A stretch of 64,000 nt of DNA from Gammaproteobacteria bacterium (GTDB lineage Bacteria > Pseudomonadota > Gammaproteobacteria > JASBUN01), in contig JASBUN010000036.1 of NCBI GenBank assembly GCA_030147845.1, forward strand, positions 62,001 through 126,000, given 5' to 3'. The notes beneath the pieces are model-generated. The model ran no database searches. It had not been told where the DNA came from and worked only from the letters and a program-made list of their open reading frames with translations. Positions 43,262 to 52,491 of the stretch are shown here, one piece after another (positions within the stretch are counted from its first letter, which is position 1; each line of letters begins with the position of its first letter). A program made the translations under genes and the position numbers.

Positions 43262-44662
43262 ATGAGCCACATTTACTCCAAAGATCCCGTAATAGATCGG
43301 TCGTTGCGCCACTCCGTGCGCGACGGCGTCGCCTATTCGGTCATGGCCGGCGCCGGCGAGACGTACTTCTCGGCATATGCACTGCTGTTCGGCGCAAGCA
43401 CGGCGCAAATCGGCATTCTGGCGTCATTGCCCCTGTTACTGGGCGCGATGGTGCAACCCTTTTCCGCTTGGCTGGGTCGGCGAATCGGCGCACGCAAAGG
43501 CATAATCGTCACCGGCGCCTGCCTTCAAGCATCGCTGTGGATACCTCTGATCGTGCTGCCGATCGTGTTCGGCAACGCTGCGGTCGGCTTACTGATCACC
43601 GTCATCGTCTTGTATCACGCGGCCGCCAATCTGACCGCGCCGCAGTGGAACAGCCTCATGGGCGACTTGGTGCCGCCACGCCGGCGCGGTCGCTACTTTG
43701 CGCGGCGCACGCGGCTGGCCAGCGCCACTGCGTTCGTAGCACTACTCGGCGCCGGCGCCATGCTGTACGTATTCAGCCGCCTTGGCATGACGCTGACCGG
43801 CTATATCGGGATATTCGCCATTGCCGGCCTGGCGCGTTGGGCATCGGCATACCACTTGTCACGCATGTATGACCCGCCGGGCAAGGTGGCGGCACTCGAT
43901 CTGCCGCATTTCAGCGAATGGCGCCGACGGCTGCGCAATTCGCCTTTTGTACGCTTCTCGATATTCTTCGCACTCATGCAGTTCTCGGTGGCGATCGCAT
44001 CACCGTTCTTTACCGTCTACATGCTGCGTGATTTAGACCTCAACTATCTCGAATTCACCGCCATCGCCTCCATGTCCGTGCTGATTCAATTTTTGACCCT
44101 CAACACCTGGGGACGACTCGGCGATGTATTTGGAAACCGCATCGTGCTGGTCCTTACCGGTTTCATGATGCCATTGCTGCCAGGACTGTGGCTGCTGTCG
44201 GCGCAACTCTGGTATCTCATGTTGGTACAGGTTGCCGCCGGCTTCGTTTGGGCCGGTTTCAGTCTTAGTGGCGGCAATTTCCTCTACGATTTGGTCCCTG
44301 CGGAGAAACGCGCCAGCTATATGGCGGCACATAACCTGCTGACCGGCGCCGGGATTTTCTTGGGTGCGCTACTGGGCGGTTACTTAGGGCAAATTCTTCC
44401 CCAGCAGGCGCACTTAGCCGGCATAAGCCTGCGCTGGGATAGCGCGCTACTCGGTGTGTTTTTGGTCTCCGGTCTGGCTCGCTTGACAGTCGCGGGGTTA
44501 TTTTTGCGACGCATTCGTGAGGTCCGACCAGCGCGCCCGACATCGGTAAGCCATTTAATTTTCCGCGCAACGCGATTCAATGCCCTGGCGGGTTTTGTCT
44601 ACGACGTGGTCAGCTCGCGCCCCCGGCAAGACGCCGACAGTCCGCACCGCAAACACCGTTAA
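43262..44662 (+). CDS. MFS transporter
   Basis: 466 aa from ATG 43262; a TTG three codons upstream is also possible. Twelve predicted membrane helices. The MFS loop 2-3 motif appears as SAWLGRRIGARKGIIVTGA, and a charged GDLVPPRRRGRYFARRTRLA loop is in the N-terminal half; the second half has LNTWGRLGDVFGNRIVLVLTG. The layout VAYSVMAGAGETYFSAYALLFGAS is seen in uncharacterised MFS permeases. Substrate unknown. A candidate small RNA gene follows it. Confidence 0.87.
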   Translation: MSHIYSKDPVIDRSLRHSVRDGVAYSVMAGAGETYFSAYALLFGASTAQIGILASLPLLLGAMVQPFSAWLGRRIGARKGIIVTGACLQASLWIPLIVLPIVFGNAAVGLLITVIVLYHAAANLTAPQWNSLMGDLVPPRRRGRYFARRTRLASATAFVALLGAGAMLYVFSRLGMTLTGYIGIFAIAGLARWASAYHLSRMYDPPGKVAALDLPHFSEWRRRLRNSPFVRFSIFFALMQFSVAIASPFFTVYMLRDLDLNYLEFTAIASMSVLIQFLTLNTWGRLGDVFGNRIVLVLTGFMMPLLPGLWLLSAQLWYLMLVQVAAGFVWAGFSLSGGNFLYDLVPAEKRASYMAAHNLLTGAGIFLGALLGGYLGQILPQQAHLAGISLRWDSALLGVFLVSGLARLTVAGLFLRRIREVRPARPTSVSHLIFRATRFNALAGFVYDVVSSRPRQDADSPHRKHR

Positions 44663-44729
44663 CGGGGCGCGGACATCCGCAGGACATGTCTGTACGTATT
44701 CGCACAGCGCGGTTGTGTTGATATCCCGT

Positions 44730-44758
44730 TTGTTACATGCCGGCGGACATGGGATAAA
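44730..44758 (+). promoter_or_regulatory. Candidate sigma-70 promoter for the first sRNA
   Basis: TTGTTA (44730-44735) and GATAAA (44753-44758) are 17 bp apart, placing a start near 44765, just ahead of the first hairpin. Confidence 0.5.
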
Positions 44759-44764
44759 TACACT

Positions 44765-44872
44765 CAGCTCGCATTATCGCCCGTCGAACGTCGATAATGC
44801 GGCTCCTCCCTGTCCGGCTTCGTTAATGTGAAGCCATGAGCGGCCCAGCCGTGGGCCGCTCTTCTTTTCTTT
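44765..44872 (+). ncRNA. Predicted small RNA 1 (CU-rich, anti-Shine-Dalgarno)
   Basis: Within the 341-bp gap after the MFS gene. From a plausible promoter the transcript would contain a perfect 10-bp hairpin (44770-44779 with 44792-44801, 12-nt loop), an unpaired CTCCTCCC (44803-44810) fully complementary to a Shine-Dalgarno core, a small CTTC/GAAG hairpin (about 44818-44833) and a terminator (10-bp stem 44838-44847/44852-44861, then TTCTTTTCTTT). No ORF fits. The same plan is found again 1 kb downstream, which strongly supports a structured RNA. The role is inferred by analogy with CU-rich sRNAs that base-pair to ribosome-binding sites. Confidence 0.6.
44838..44872 (+). terminator. Intrinsic terminator
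   Basis: 10-bp perfect stem GAGCGGCCCA/TGGGCCGCTC with a 4-nt GCCG loop, followed by a T-rich run TTCTTTTCTTT. It ends the predicted sRNA 1 and would also stop read-through from the MFS gene. Confidence 0.85.
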
Positions 44873-45003
44873 GTTCGTTCAAGTTGTGACGCAGTGGACT
44901 GCCAATGCGTGTTTCACGCGTTAGGCTCCCAAGGCCATGATGGCACTGGCGCCAAACAGCGAGCAATCGCCTGTCAATACCAGATCGAGAAAGGAGGCCA
45001 AGC

Positions 45004-45600
45004 GTGATCCGAGTGCTAATCGTAGCGACTCTGGCTTTGTGGGTACCCAACCGTGTCTTGGCGGAAACGCTCTATGTCACCGACAAACTGTATCTAGCCC
45101 TGTACGCAACCGAATCCGCCGCCGGCAAACCGCTGGCAAGTCTGGTCAGCGGCACGCCGTTGGATGTCCTACGACGCGGGAAAAATTACGCGCGGGTGCG
45201 CCTGCCTGACGGACGGCAAGGTTGGACCAAGATCGCCTACCTGGTAGCAGAAAAACCGCCGCGTCTCGTGCTCGAACAACTACGCGAGCACAATCAACGC
45301 CTGGATCAACAAGTAAATACCATGCGCGCCACGATGGCCGCAGAACGCGCGAGTGGCATCGCGCAGCGCCGGCAAACGCAAGCCGCCGTACAGCGCGCAG
45401 CCGCCGATACCAACGAACTGAAACGCTTGCGCAGTGAAAATCAGCGTTGGCGGGACGTCGCCGCCGAGCGCGGCATTCGTATACCAATAAGCTGGTTCGC
45501 CGTTAGCATTGCCGCAACCGCGCTACTCGCATTTTGGCTGGGATGGCTATGCTTAGACCGACGTATACGCATGCGCCACGGTGGATTCCGCATTTACTAG
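45004..45600 (+). CDS. SH3 domain protein of the TIGR04211/YgiM type
   Basis: 198 aa, GTG start after AAAGGAGG. A signal sequence (VLIVATLALWVPNRVLAE) is followed by a bacterial SH3 domain (YVTDKLYLALYATESAAGKPL ... SLVSGTPLDVLRRGKNYARVRLPDGRQGWTK), a coiled coil (residues about 85-150, LEQLREHNQRLDQQVNTMRA) and one C-terminal membrane helix (WFAVSIAATALLAFWLGWLCL) with a basic tail. This order is that of the YgiM family, an inner-membrane protein exposing SH3 and coiled coil to the periplasm. Function unknown. It lies between the two predicted sRNAs. Confidence 0.9.
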   Translation: MIRVLIVATLALWVPNRVLAETLYVTDKLYLALYATESAAGKPLASLVSGTPLDVLRRGKNYARVRLPDGRQGWTKIAYLVAEKPPRLVLEQLREHNQRLDQQVNTMRATMAAERASGIAQRRQTQAAVQRAAADTNELKRLRSENQRWRDVAAERGIRIPISWFAVSIAATALLAFWLGWLCLDRRIRMRHGGFRIY

Positions 45601-45734
45601 CGGCAAGCACCGCCCGCATGCTGCGTGCCGTAAATCTTAGTATGCGCGGCGCTGGCGTGTCGGCCGGCCGCGCGTGATCACGCGGTCACCCCGGGCCGCG
45701 CGCTTGCCGATTACCCTATTGGTAGAAATACGGA

Positions 45735-45883
45735 TAGCGTGACAACGGTGAAGCTGGAATACTTAATCACGAATCTTGAGGAACCGCCACTAGGTACGGC
45801 GTTTCCTCGTTACTCCCTCCAATGCTACGTCCCCCAATCACGTAGCTCTTTGTGCGGCCCCTCCCAACGGGCCGCTTTTTTTT
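45735..45883 (+). ncRNA. Predicted small RNA 2 (CU-rich, anti-Shine-Dalgarno)
   Basis: The gap after the SH3 gene holds three stacked stem-loops in order: hairpin A with 6+4 bp around one mismatch (45778-45783/45803-45808 and 45785-45788/45798-45801); an unpaired CTCCCTCC (45813-45820); hairpin B with a 7-bp stem (45824-45830/45840-45846) and loop CCCCCAATC; and a terminator with loop CTCCCAAC. Three C-rich single-stranded stretches could pair with Shine-Dalgarno sequences. The 5' end is a guess; no strong promoter was found. The terminator stem GCGGCCC/GGGCCGC repeats the one of sRNA 1, suggesting paralogues. Confidence 0.6.
45854..45883 (+). terminator. Intrinsic terminator
   Basis: 7-bp all-GC stem (45854-45860 with 45869-45875), 8-nt loop CTCCCAAC, then eight T's (45876-45883). 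It ends predicted sRNA 2 and lies just before the convergent thioredoxin-like gene. Confidence 0.92.
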
Positions 45884-45893
45884 GCCTGCAACC

Positions 45894-46460
45894 CTACGAT
45901 CCGTTCGCCGGCGCGCGCTGCGTCGCCGTGCTCGAGCTGTGGTTGGTAGCCCCCGACCGCGAGGAACGCTCGTGATTCTTGATGAAATCCTCGATCATCT
46001 TCACCGGTACCGCGCCGACTTGCTGCGCGGTCAATTTTCCAGCTGGATCATAGATAAGAAACGTTGGGGTTCCGACCCAGGGGCGGCCGGTCAACTGTGA
46101 ATACATTGCAGCAACATCGTCCGGCTCGCCGAGCAAATTGACGAAGTTGAGCGCATGCCGTTTTATAAACTCGCGCGCGTCCGCTTTGCCGCTGTCGCCA
46201 TCCATCGAAATACCCAGCACGCGGGCGTCGGACGCATGGTGCGCGGAATGGAAGTCGACGTAGTGGTGTGCTTCGACATTGCAGACATGGCAATCGGAGG
46301 CCCATATCATGACCACCAGCCATTTTCCGTGGCCGGTATAGTCGGCAATGGTGCGTGATTTGCCGTCGAAATCGTGCAAGGGCGCTGCGCTAACCGCTGC
46401 GCTGAGCAATAGACTGGCAACCAACAAGGCGCCAACTTGGAAATGCCGTAAGCGTTGCAT
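45894..46460 (-). CDS. Exported thioredoxin-like protein (TlpA-type)
   Basis: 188 aa. Signal peptide (GALLVASLLLSAAVSAAP) then a thioredoxin fold: GHGKWLVVMIWASDCHVCNVEAHHYV with a CHVC active site near residue 57, VLGISMDGDSGKADAREFI and the cis-Pro strand RPWVGTPTFLIYDPAGKL. The last 25 residues are Ser/Arg-rich and unstructured. A periplasmic thiol-disulfide reductase role is likely, partner unknown. It converges on the predicted sRNA 2. Confidence 0.88.
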   Translation of the reverse strand: MQRLRHFQVGALLVASLLLSAAVSAAPLHDFDGKSRTIADYTGHGKWLVVMIWASDCHVCNVEAHHYVDFHSAHHASDARVLGISMDGDSGKADAREFIKRHALNFVNLLGEPDDVAAMYSQLTGRPWVGTPTFLIYDPAGKLTAQQVGAVPVKMIEDFIKNHERSSRSGATNHSSSTATQRAPANGS

Positions 46461-46965
46461 ACCCCACCTCTTCCCCTATTTCTGGTTGAAATATTGACCG
46501 ACCGGCCACACCGCAACCGCCGCGCGCGCGGCCACCCGGCATTGGCGGCTCTCATCCATCTGATCGGTTTGGCGCGCCAGAGTTCCCTTATCAGCCGCTC
46601 CGCGGTGACGCCGAGCCGCCCCATGGTACCTCACAACGCGGCGCCCGCCGGCCGCGGCGCACCAAAACAAGCATGGACAAGATAGAACCAATCGACAAAC
46701 AATGCCGATACGGCAAGACATCGTGGAAACTCGATCGCGCGCCGACAATCAACCACGCACAAAGCGTGGTCAACAAGGATATACTTTCACCGATCATGTG
46801 GTTGTCCGTATGCCGCCGGGGGCCTGCGTCTAGCGGCGCACACGATCGCAAGTGGGAGTACGCGCTGGCCCGCATACACAGTTTTGGGTATATGCTGTTA
46901 TTTGGGACGCCCGCAAACATTCTGACCATGGAGTAAACGAGCGCAATTCGCGCCATAGTCAAACC
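46461..46965. other. 505-bp divergent intergenic region
   Basis: Between the thioredoxin-like and FHA genes. No gene, repeat or convincing RNA structure was seen. ORFs on both strands here have no recognisable content. A remnant gene cannot be excluded. Confidence 0.4.
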
Positions 46966-47520
46966 ATGTATACGCTGATCATCACACGTGACGACGCGAA
47001 AGTAGACGAAATCACCGTCGAGCAGCAGTCCCTGCGTATCGGGCGCACCTCCGACAATGACATTCACATCGCCGAGCCGACCGTCAGCGCCCACCACGCT
47101 GAGATTATCGCTGACGGCGGATACTGGTATGTGCTCGACCTGCGCAGCACCAACGGCACGTTTGTAAATGGCAAACGTATCGTGCGCCATTTACTTGATC
47201 ACGGTGATATTATCGTCATCGGACGCCACAAACTCATCTACGAGGCATCCACCAGCGACCGCTTGCGGCGCAAGGAACTCACGCTGGAGCTAAGCCGTAA
47301 CGAACTCGACGCGCTGCTGGCCGGCGCGCGCAGCAACGACCCGCAACCGCCGGCGCGGATCAATTGGGTCGCCCAGGATGAGCGCGGTATGTGGTGGGGC
47401 TTCGAACGCAAGCCGATTCAAACCGAACACGGTTGGGAAACCGGCGGCAGCGGGCGCACGGTGCAGCTAAAACGCGGCACGACGACCCCGGAGTGGTCGG
47501 AAACGTTGCGCAAGGTTTGA
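46966..47520 (+). CDS. FHA domain protein
   Basis: 184 aa from ATG 46966, the start that places the FHA domain at the N-terminus. The domain (residues 5-95) shows LRIGRTSDNDIHIAEPTVSAHHAEI and LRSTNGTFVNGKRI, with the conserved GR, SxxH and NG residues that bind phosphothreonine. The C-terminal 80 residues have no known domain (ARINWVAQDERGMWWGFERK). FHA modules read Ser/Thr phosphorylation; no kinase gene is nearby. A small membrane-protein gene follows. Confidence 0.88.
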   Translation: MYTLIITRDDAKVDEITVEQQSLRIGRTSDNDIHIAEPTVSAHHAEIIADGGYWYVLDLRSTNGTFVNGKRIVRHLLDHGDIIVIGRHKLIYEASTSDRLRRKELTLELSRNELDALLAGARSNDPQPPARINWVAQDERGMWWGFERKPIQTEHGWETGGSGRTVQLKRGTTTPEWSETLRKV

Positions 47521-47636
47521 GTGCATCGGCTCTGTCGGCCTGTCGCGCACAGCGCACGAACGCATGCTGCCCGGGTGGCCAAACATGCGTACAATATGTG
47601 CCAACGCCGCATTCATGCTCCGGTGGGAGAAATTCG

Positions 47637-47933
47637 ATGGCCCCTGACATCAATAAATTCCCAATTCCTGAAACGGCTCGACTACTGAACCGCGCAGCCA
47701 ATTTCTGGTTGGTCGGAACGATCCTGCTAATAGTGGCGTATTTAGTCAGTGCGGCGCTCGAATCGGACGAATTCGTGTCGGGCTTTGCCGCCGCATTAAG
47801 CAATTTCGCGCCCGACCACGTAGTGGATTATCTACTCATACTGCTGGTGTTGGCGCCAGCACTGGGTTTAAAAACATGGGCCTATCGTGTGCGCTCACAC
47901 CAGCGGCGACTACACCGGCGCGTCCAGTCTTGA
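47637..47933 (+). CDS. Small membrane protein of unknown function
   Basis: 98 aa from ATG 47637, preceded by GGGAG. Two membrane helices: FWLVGTILLIVAYLVSAAL and VDYLLILLVLAPALGLKTWAY, with a basic C-terminal tail (RVRSHQRRLHRRVQS). No family recognised. It lies 116 bp after the FHA gene, on the same strand. Confidence 0.75.
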   Translation: MAPDINKFPIPETARLLNRAANFWLVGTILLIVAYLVSAALESDEFVSGFAAALSNFAPDHVVDYLLILLVLAPALGLKTWAYRVRSHQRRLHRRVQS

Positions 47934-47936
47934 CGT

Positions 47937-48470
47937 TCTTAATCTTTGCCTGCTTTACCCCGCTGATTTTTGCACGGCTGAATCCGTGCCTACGACCTCA
48001 ACCCCAGACAGTGAAGCTCGCCGCCCACCCTTGTCGGCACGGCTTCGGCCGTGCACGTATCCACCTCTCACCTGAGCGCGTCATGGCCTTGTTTTCTTTG
48101 CGCGCTCCGCGGCTTTGCGAGATTAAAGTTCGGTCAACACAAAAGATGATGCTCTCGCCAAGGCGCAAAGCACGCCAAGGTGAATAGGCTGCTCAGTGTC
48201 GTGACTTCCGATATTTTGCACGGATGAATCCGTGCCTACAAAAGCTTAGCGGCTTTGCGAGATTAAGGTTCGGGCACCACGAGTGATGGTATTCTCGCAG
48301 AAACGCGAAGCTCGCCAAGGTGAATAGGCTGCTCGGTGTCGTGACTTCCGATATTTTGCACGGATGAATCCGTGCCTACAAAATCTTTGCGTGCTTGGCG
48401 ACTTCGCTAGATCAAGGTTCAACCTATACAGAAGATGATGCTCCCGCAAAAACGCAAAAACAAAAATCAC
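47937..48470. repeat. 140-bp tandem repeat region with GCACGG palindromes
   Basis: Two near-identical 140-bp units (about 48109-48248 and 48249-48388) share GCGGCTTTGCGAGATTAA at one end and a GCACGGATGAATCCGTGC palindrome followed by CTACAAAA at the other. A diverged copy of the palindrome starts at 47972 and a diverged third partial unit extends to about 48470. The 626-bp gap between the small membrane protein and cmoB has no gene. Elements with the GCACGG...CCGTGC core are scattered in several gammaproteobacterial genomes, so this looks like a mobile intergenic repeat that has duplicated. Confidence 0.8.
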
Positions 48471-48559
48471 ATCGGCAGCGCTAGTACATCGGCGAGCGAC
48501 CGGTAAAGATTTACTTGCCGCGGGCGCCCGTTGATACGGTACACCTGTGCATAAAAACG

Positions 48560-49534
48560 TCAGGAGCGCGTCGCCAGTACGATTGCGCGCGTCGGTGCCG
48601 GTAAGCCTTCGACGGTACGTTTTCGATCACCAACCTCGAGGAAATCCGGCAGCGACTGAAACGTCATCCATGACGTAGAGCGCTGCTCATCAAGGCTGGT
48701 CGGCGTTACGTCCACCGTACGCACATCGACAAAACCACTACGGCGCAACCAGCGCTCCAACATCGGCACCGACGGTATGAACCAGACGTTACGCATGCAC
48801 GCATAGCGCCCTTCCGGCATCAACAACTGGTCGACAGCGCCATCGATGACCAACGTCTCAAGCACTAATTCACCGCCGCGGCGTAGGCAGCCACGCAAAT
48901 CAACAAGGTGGTCGATGGGCGATCTGCGGTGATACAGCACGCCCATCGATAGTACCGTATCAAACGCATCGAGATTGGCCGGCACTTGCTCGATAGCCAG
49001 TGGCAGCACGTACACTTCCGGCGCCGTAACGAAATGTCGCAAGGCTTGAAATTGCATTACCGAACGCATCGACGGGTCGATACCGATGACTAGGCGAGCT
49101 CCTTCCCCGGCCGAGCGCCAACAGTGATAACCATTACCACAACCGACATCGAGTACCAGCCGGCCGTCGATCGGTTGCAGATGCGGGCGCAGCCGCTCCC
49201 ATTTCCAATCGGAACGCCATTCGGTATCGATGTCGATACCGAATACCGAGTAAGGCCCTTTACGCCAAGGGTGTAGGCGGCGCAACAGCGATTCGATACG
49301 CCCACGTTCGGCATCGCTACAGTCCTGCGCTGTGCCGACACGCAAACACTCGCCGGCGAGATCAACCGAAGATGGCGTCAGTCCGGGCAACCGCGCGATA
49401 GCATCGACCCACGCCTCGAGCTCACCGTTGCGCGTGTTGCCGAACGCCGCGGCCAACTGATCAGGCAACCGTTGCGGCCATGGCCGCAACGATTCGCGCG
49501 CCATCGCCGCATACAAACCTGCGCAGTCAATCAC
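48560..49534 (-). CDS. cmoB: tRNA U34 carboxymethyltransferase CmoB
   Basis: 324 aa, standard length. SAM-binding motif LVLDVGCGNGYHCWRSAGEGA at about residue 130, then VIGIDPSMRSVMQFQALRHF, LPLAIEQVPANLDAFDTVLSMGVLYHRRSPIDHL and ELVLETLVIDG. The N-terminal FGIDIDTEWRSDWKWERL block is specific to CmoB. It uses carboxy-S-adenosylmethionine made by CmoA to build cmo5U at wobble position 34 in tRNA. Its start overlaps the cmoA stop by 4 bp. Confidence 0.95.
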   Translation of the reverse strand: MIDCAGLYAAMARESLRPWPQRLPDQLAAAFGNTRNGELEAWVDAIARLPGLTPSSVDLAGECLRVGTAQDCSDAERGRIESLLRRLHPWRKGPYSVFGIDIDTEWRSDWKWERLRPHLQPIDGRLVLDVGCGNGYHCWRSAGEGARLVIGIDPSMRSVMQFQALRHFVTAPEVYVLPLAIEQVPANLDAFDTVLSMGVLYHRRSPIDHLVDLRGCLRRGGELVLETLVIDGAVDQLLMPEGRYACMRNVWFIPSVPMLERWLRRSGFVDVRTVDVTPTSLDEQRSTSWMTFQSLPDFLEVGDRKRTVEGLPAPTRAIVLATRS

Positions 49535-50268
49535 CGAAAAGCGGCCAGCGATACAAAATTAAAACACTGGTACCACAAATGCGCCTGACGGAATCCAGCG
49601 GAGCGTAAACGCGCGAGATGTGTATCGATACTATCTGGCACCAGCACACGTTCCAACGCGGCGCGCTTTTGGCTGATTTCCATGTCGCTGTAGTCATTGG
49701 CCCGCTTAAAACCGAGATGCATTTCTTGATGAAACTGCTGAGCATCGCGATCGTCAAATTTGACTTTCTCGGAAAGCACCAGCACGCCGCCCGGCAGCAT
49801 ACCATTGGCGACACCTTGCAGTAGTGACAGACGCTGGTCGCGCTCAATAAACTGCAAAGTAAAATTGATGGCGACCAATGACGCGCGCTGTATCTCAACG
49901 TCGCGTATATCTGCACACACAACGTCGACCGGGACATCGCTTGATTCGGCCGAGAGATTTTCGCGACAGCGTTCGGTCATGAACGTGGAATTATCGACAG
50001 CAATAACGCGGCACGCTTCGACCGCAATACGCCTACGCATGGCCAGCGTCGTGGCGCCCAATGAGCAGCCCAGATCGTAACAATGGCTGTGCGCTTGCGC
50101 ATAGCGCTCGGCAAACAGCCCGGTGAGCGCAACAACGGCGTCGTAACCCGGCACCGAACGGCGAATCATATCCGGGAACACCTGCGTCACCGATTCATCA
50201 AAAACAAAATCGACGATCATGTCGCGCGGTGCGGCGTATATGGAGTCGCGGGGGGGTTGCTTAGGCAT
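49531..50268 (-). CDS. cmoA: Carboxy-S-adenosyl-L-methionine synthase CmoA
   Basis: 245 aa. CmoA pattern: DFVFDESVTQVFPDMIRRSVPGYD, SAM motif CYDLGCSLGATTLAMR near residue 60, VIAVDNSTFMTERCREN, INFTLQFIERDQRL and GVANGMLPGGVLVLSEK. It converts SAM and prephenate to carboxy-SAM, the cofactor for CmoB, with which it is co-transcribed. Confidence 0.95.
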   Translation of the reverse strand: MPKQPPRDSIYAAPRDMIVDFVFDESVTQVFPDMIRRSVPGYDAVVALTGLFAERYAQAHSHCYDLGCSLGATTLAMRRRIAVEACRVIAVDNSTFMTERCRENLSAESSDVPVDVVCADIRDVEIQRASLVAINFTLQFIERDQRLSLLQGVANGMLPGGVLVLSEKVKFDDRDAQQFHQEMHLGFKRANDYSDMEISQKRAALERVLVPDSIDTHLARLRSAGFRQAHLWYQCFNFVSLAAFR

Positions 50269-50345
50269 GTGCGGTCGTCTTGGTACGCATGACTAGCGGG
50301 GTACGCGTAAACTTTTCCGCGTCACTGTGGCGCCGCCGGTAACGA

Positions 50346-50840
50346 TCATGGTTTTACCGGCATCTGCTGCACGATCGTCTCTTCGACAATACGCCAATGG
50401 CCATCGGCGCCGCGGGCCACTAATGCGGTGTAAGGGCTGGTATAGTTACGCCATACGGAGTAACGCGTCGCGCGTATACGAACTCCGCCCGCGGCCGCAT
50501 GATAACTTACGTCGCGGAAACGATTGTAGTCACCCTCAGCCTTGGCAAGCGGCATACTTTGGCGCAGTGCGAGTTGGTAAAGGTCGCCAGGAACAAGCAA
50601 CTGCCGTTGTACACCGCCGGCGTATATACGTGTGACCTTGATTATCGCACCGTCGGCATACAACTGCGCCAAAGCCGGATCAAAATTGTGCTCGAGCTGC
50701 TGATAGCGCGCAAACAATTGGCGCGCGGGCTCAGTGCCCGGCTGCGCTCCAGCGCCGGCGCAAAATATCACCGACAAGGCAACACAGGCGGCGCTAAAAC
50801 CAGTATTACGCAAAAATTTATTGTGCGTGTTTGCGCTCAT
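50346..50840 (-). CDS. Exported NTF2-like protein of unknown function
   Basis: 164 aa. Signal peptide (FSAACVALSVIFCAGAGAQ) then a likely NTF2-like cone: ARQLFARYQQLEHNFDPALAQLYADGAIIKV, and a beta-sheet with YNRFRDVSYHAAAGGVRIRATRYSVWRNYTSPYTALVARGADGHWRIVEE. No catalytic residues are assignable. Monocistronic, 77 bp downstream of cmoA's start region and on the same strand. Confidence 0.7.
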   Translation of the reverse strand: MSANTHNKFLRNTGFSAACVALSVIFCAGAGAQPGTEPARQLFARYQQLEHNFDPALAQLYADGAIIKVTRIYAGGVQRQLLVPGDLYQLALRQSMPLAKAEGDYNRFRDVSYHAAAGGVRIRATRYSVWRNYTSPYTALVARGADGHWRIVEETIVQQMPVKP

Positions 50841-50967
50841 CCTAACCTCCGCTAATCAGTGCAGATCCGCCCAGTCAGCACGGCATGTTGGTCATCACGG
50901 TGATAGCCTCCCAGCGGCACATTGTAGCGTCGTTGCAGGTGACGCCAAAGTTTTTGCCGTTTGAGCG

Positions 50968-52425
<1,458 letters not shown>

Positions 52426-52491
52426 GACGTTCAGTATGCGGCCATATGGGCGGCCGGCACAGTGGCGGCTAGCGGCGTTAAACTACGCGGC

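Noticed and set aside
47937-48470. CRISPR array
   Set aside because: The repeat period is 140 bp with few, diverged units and no short regular repeat-spacer pattern; no cas genes are present.
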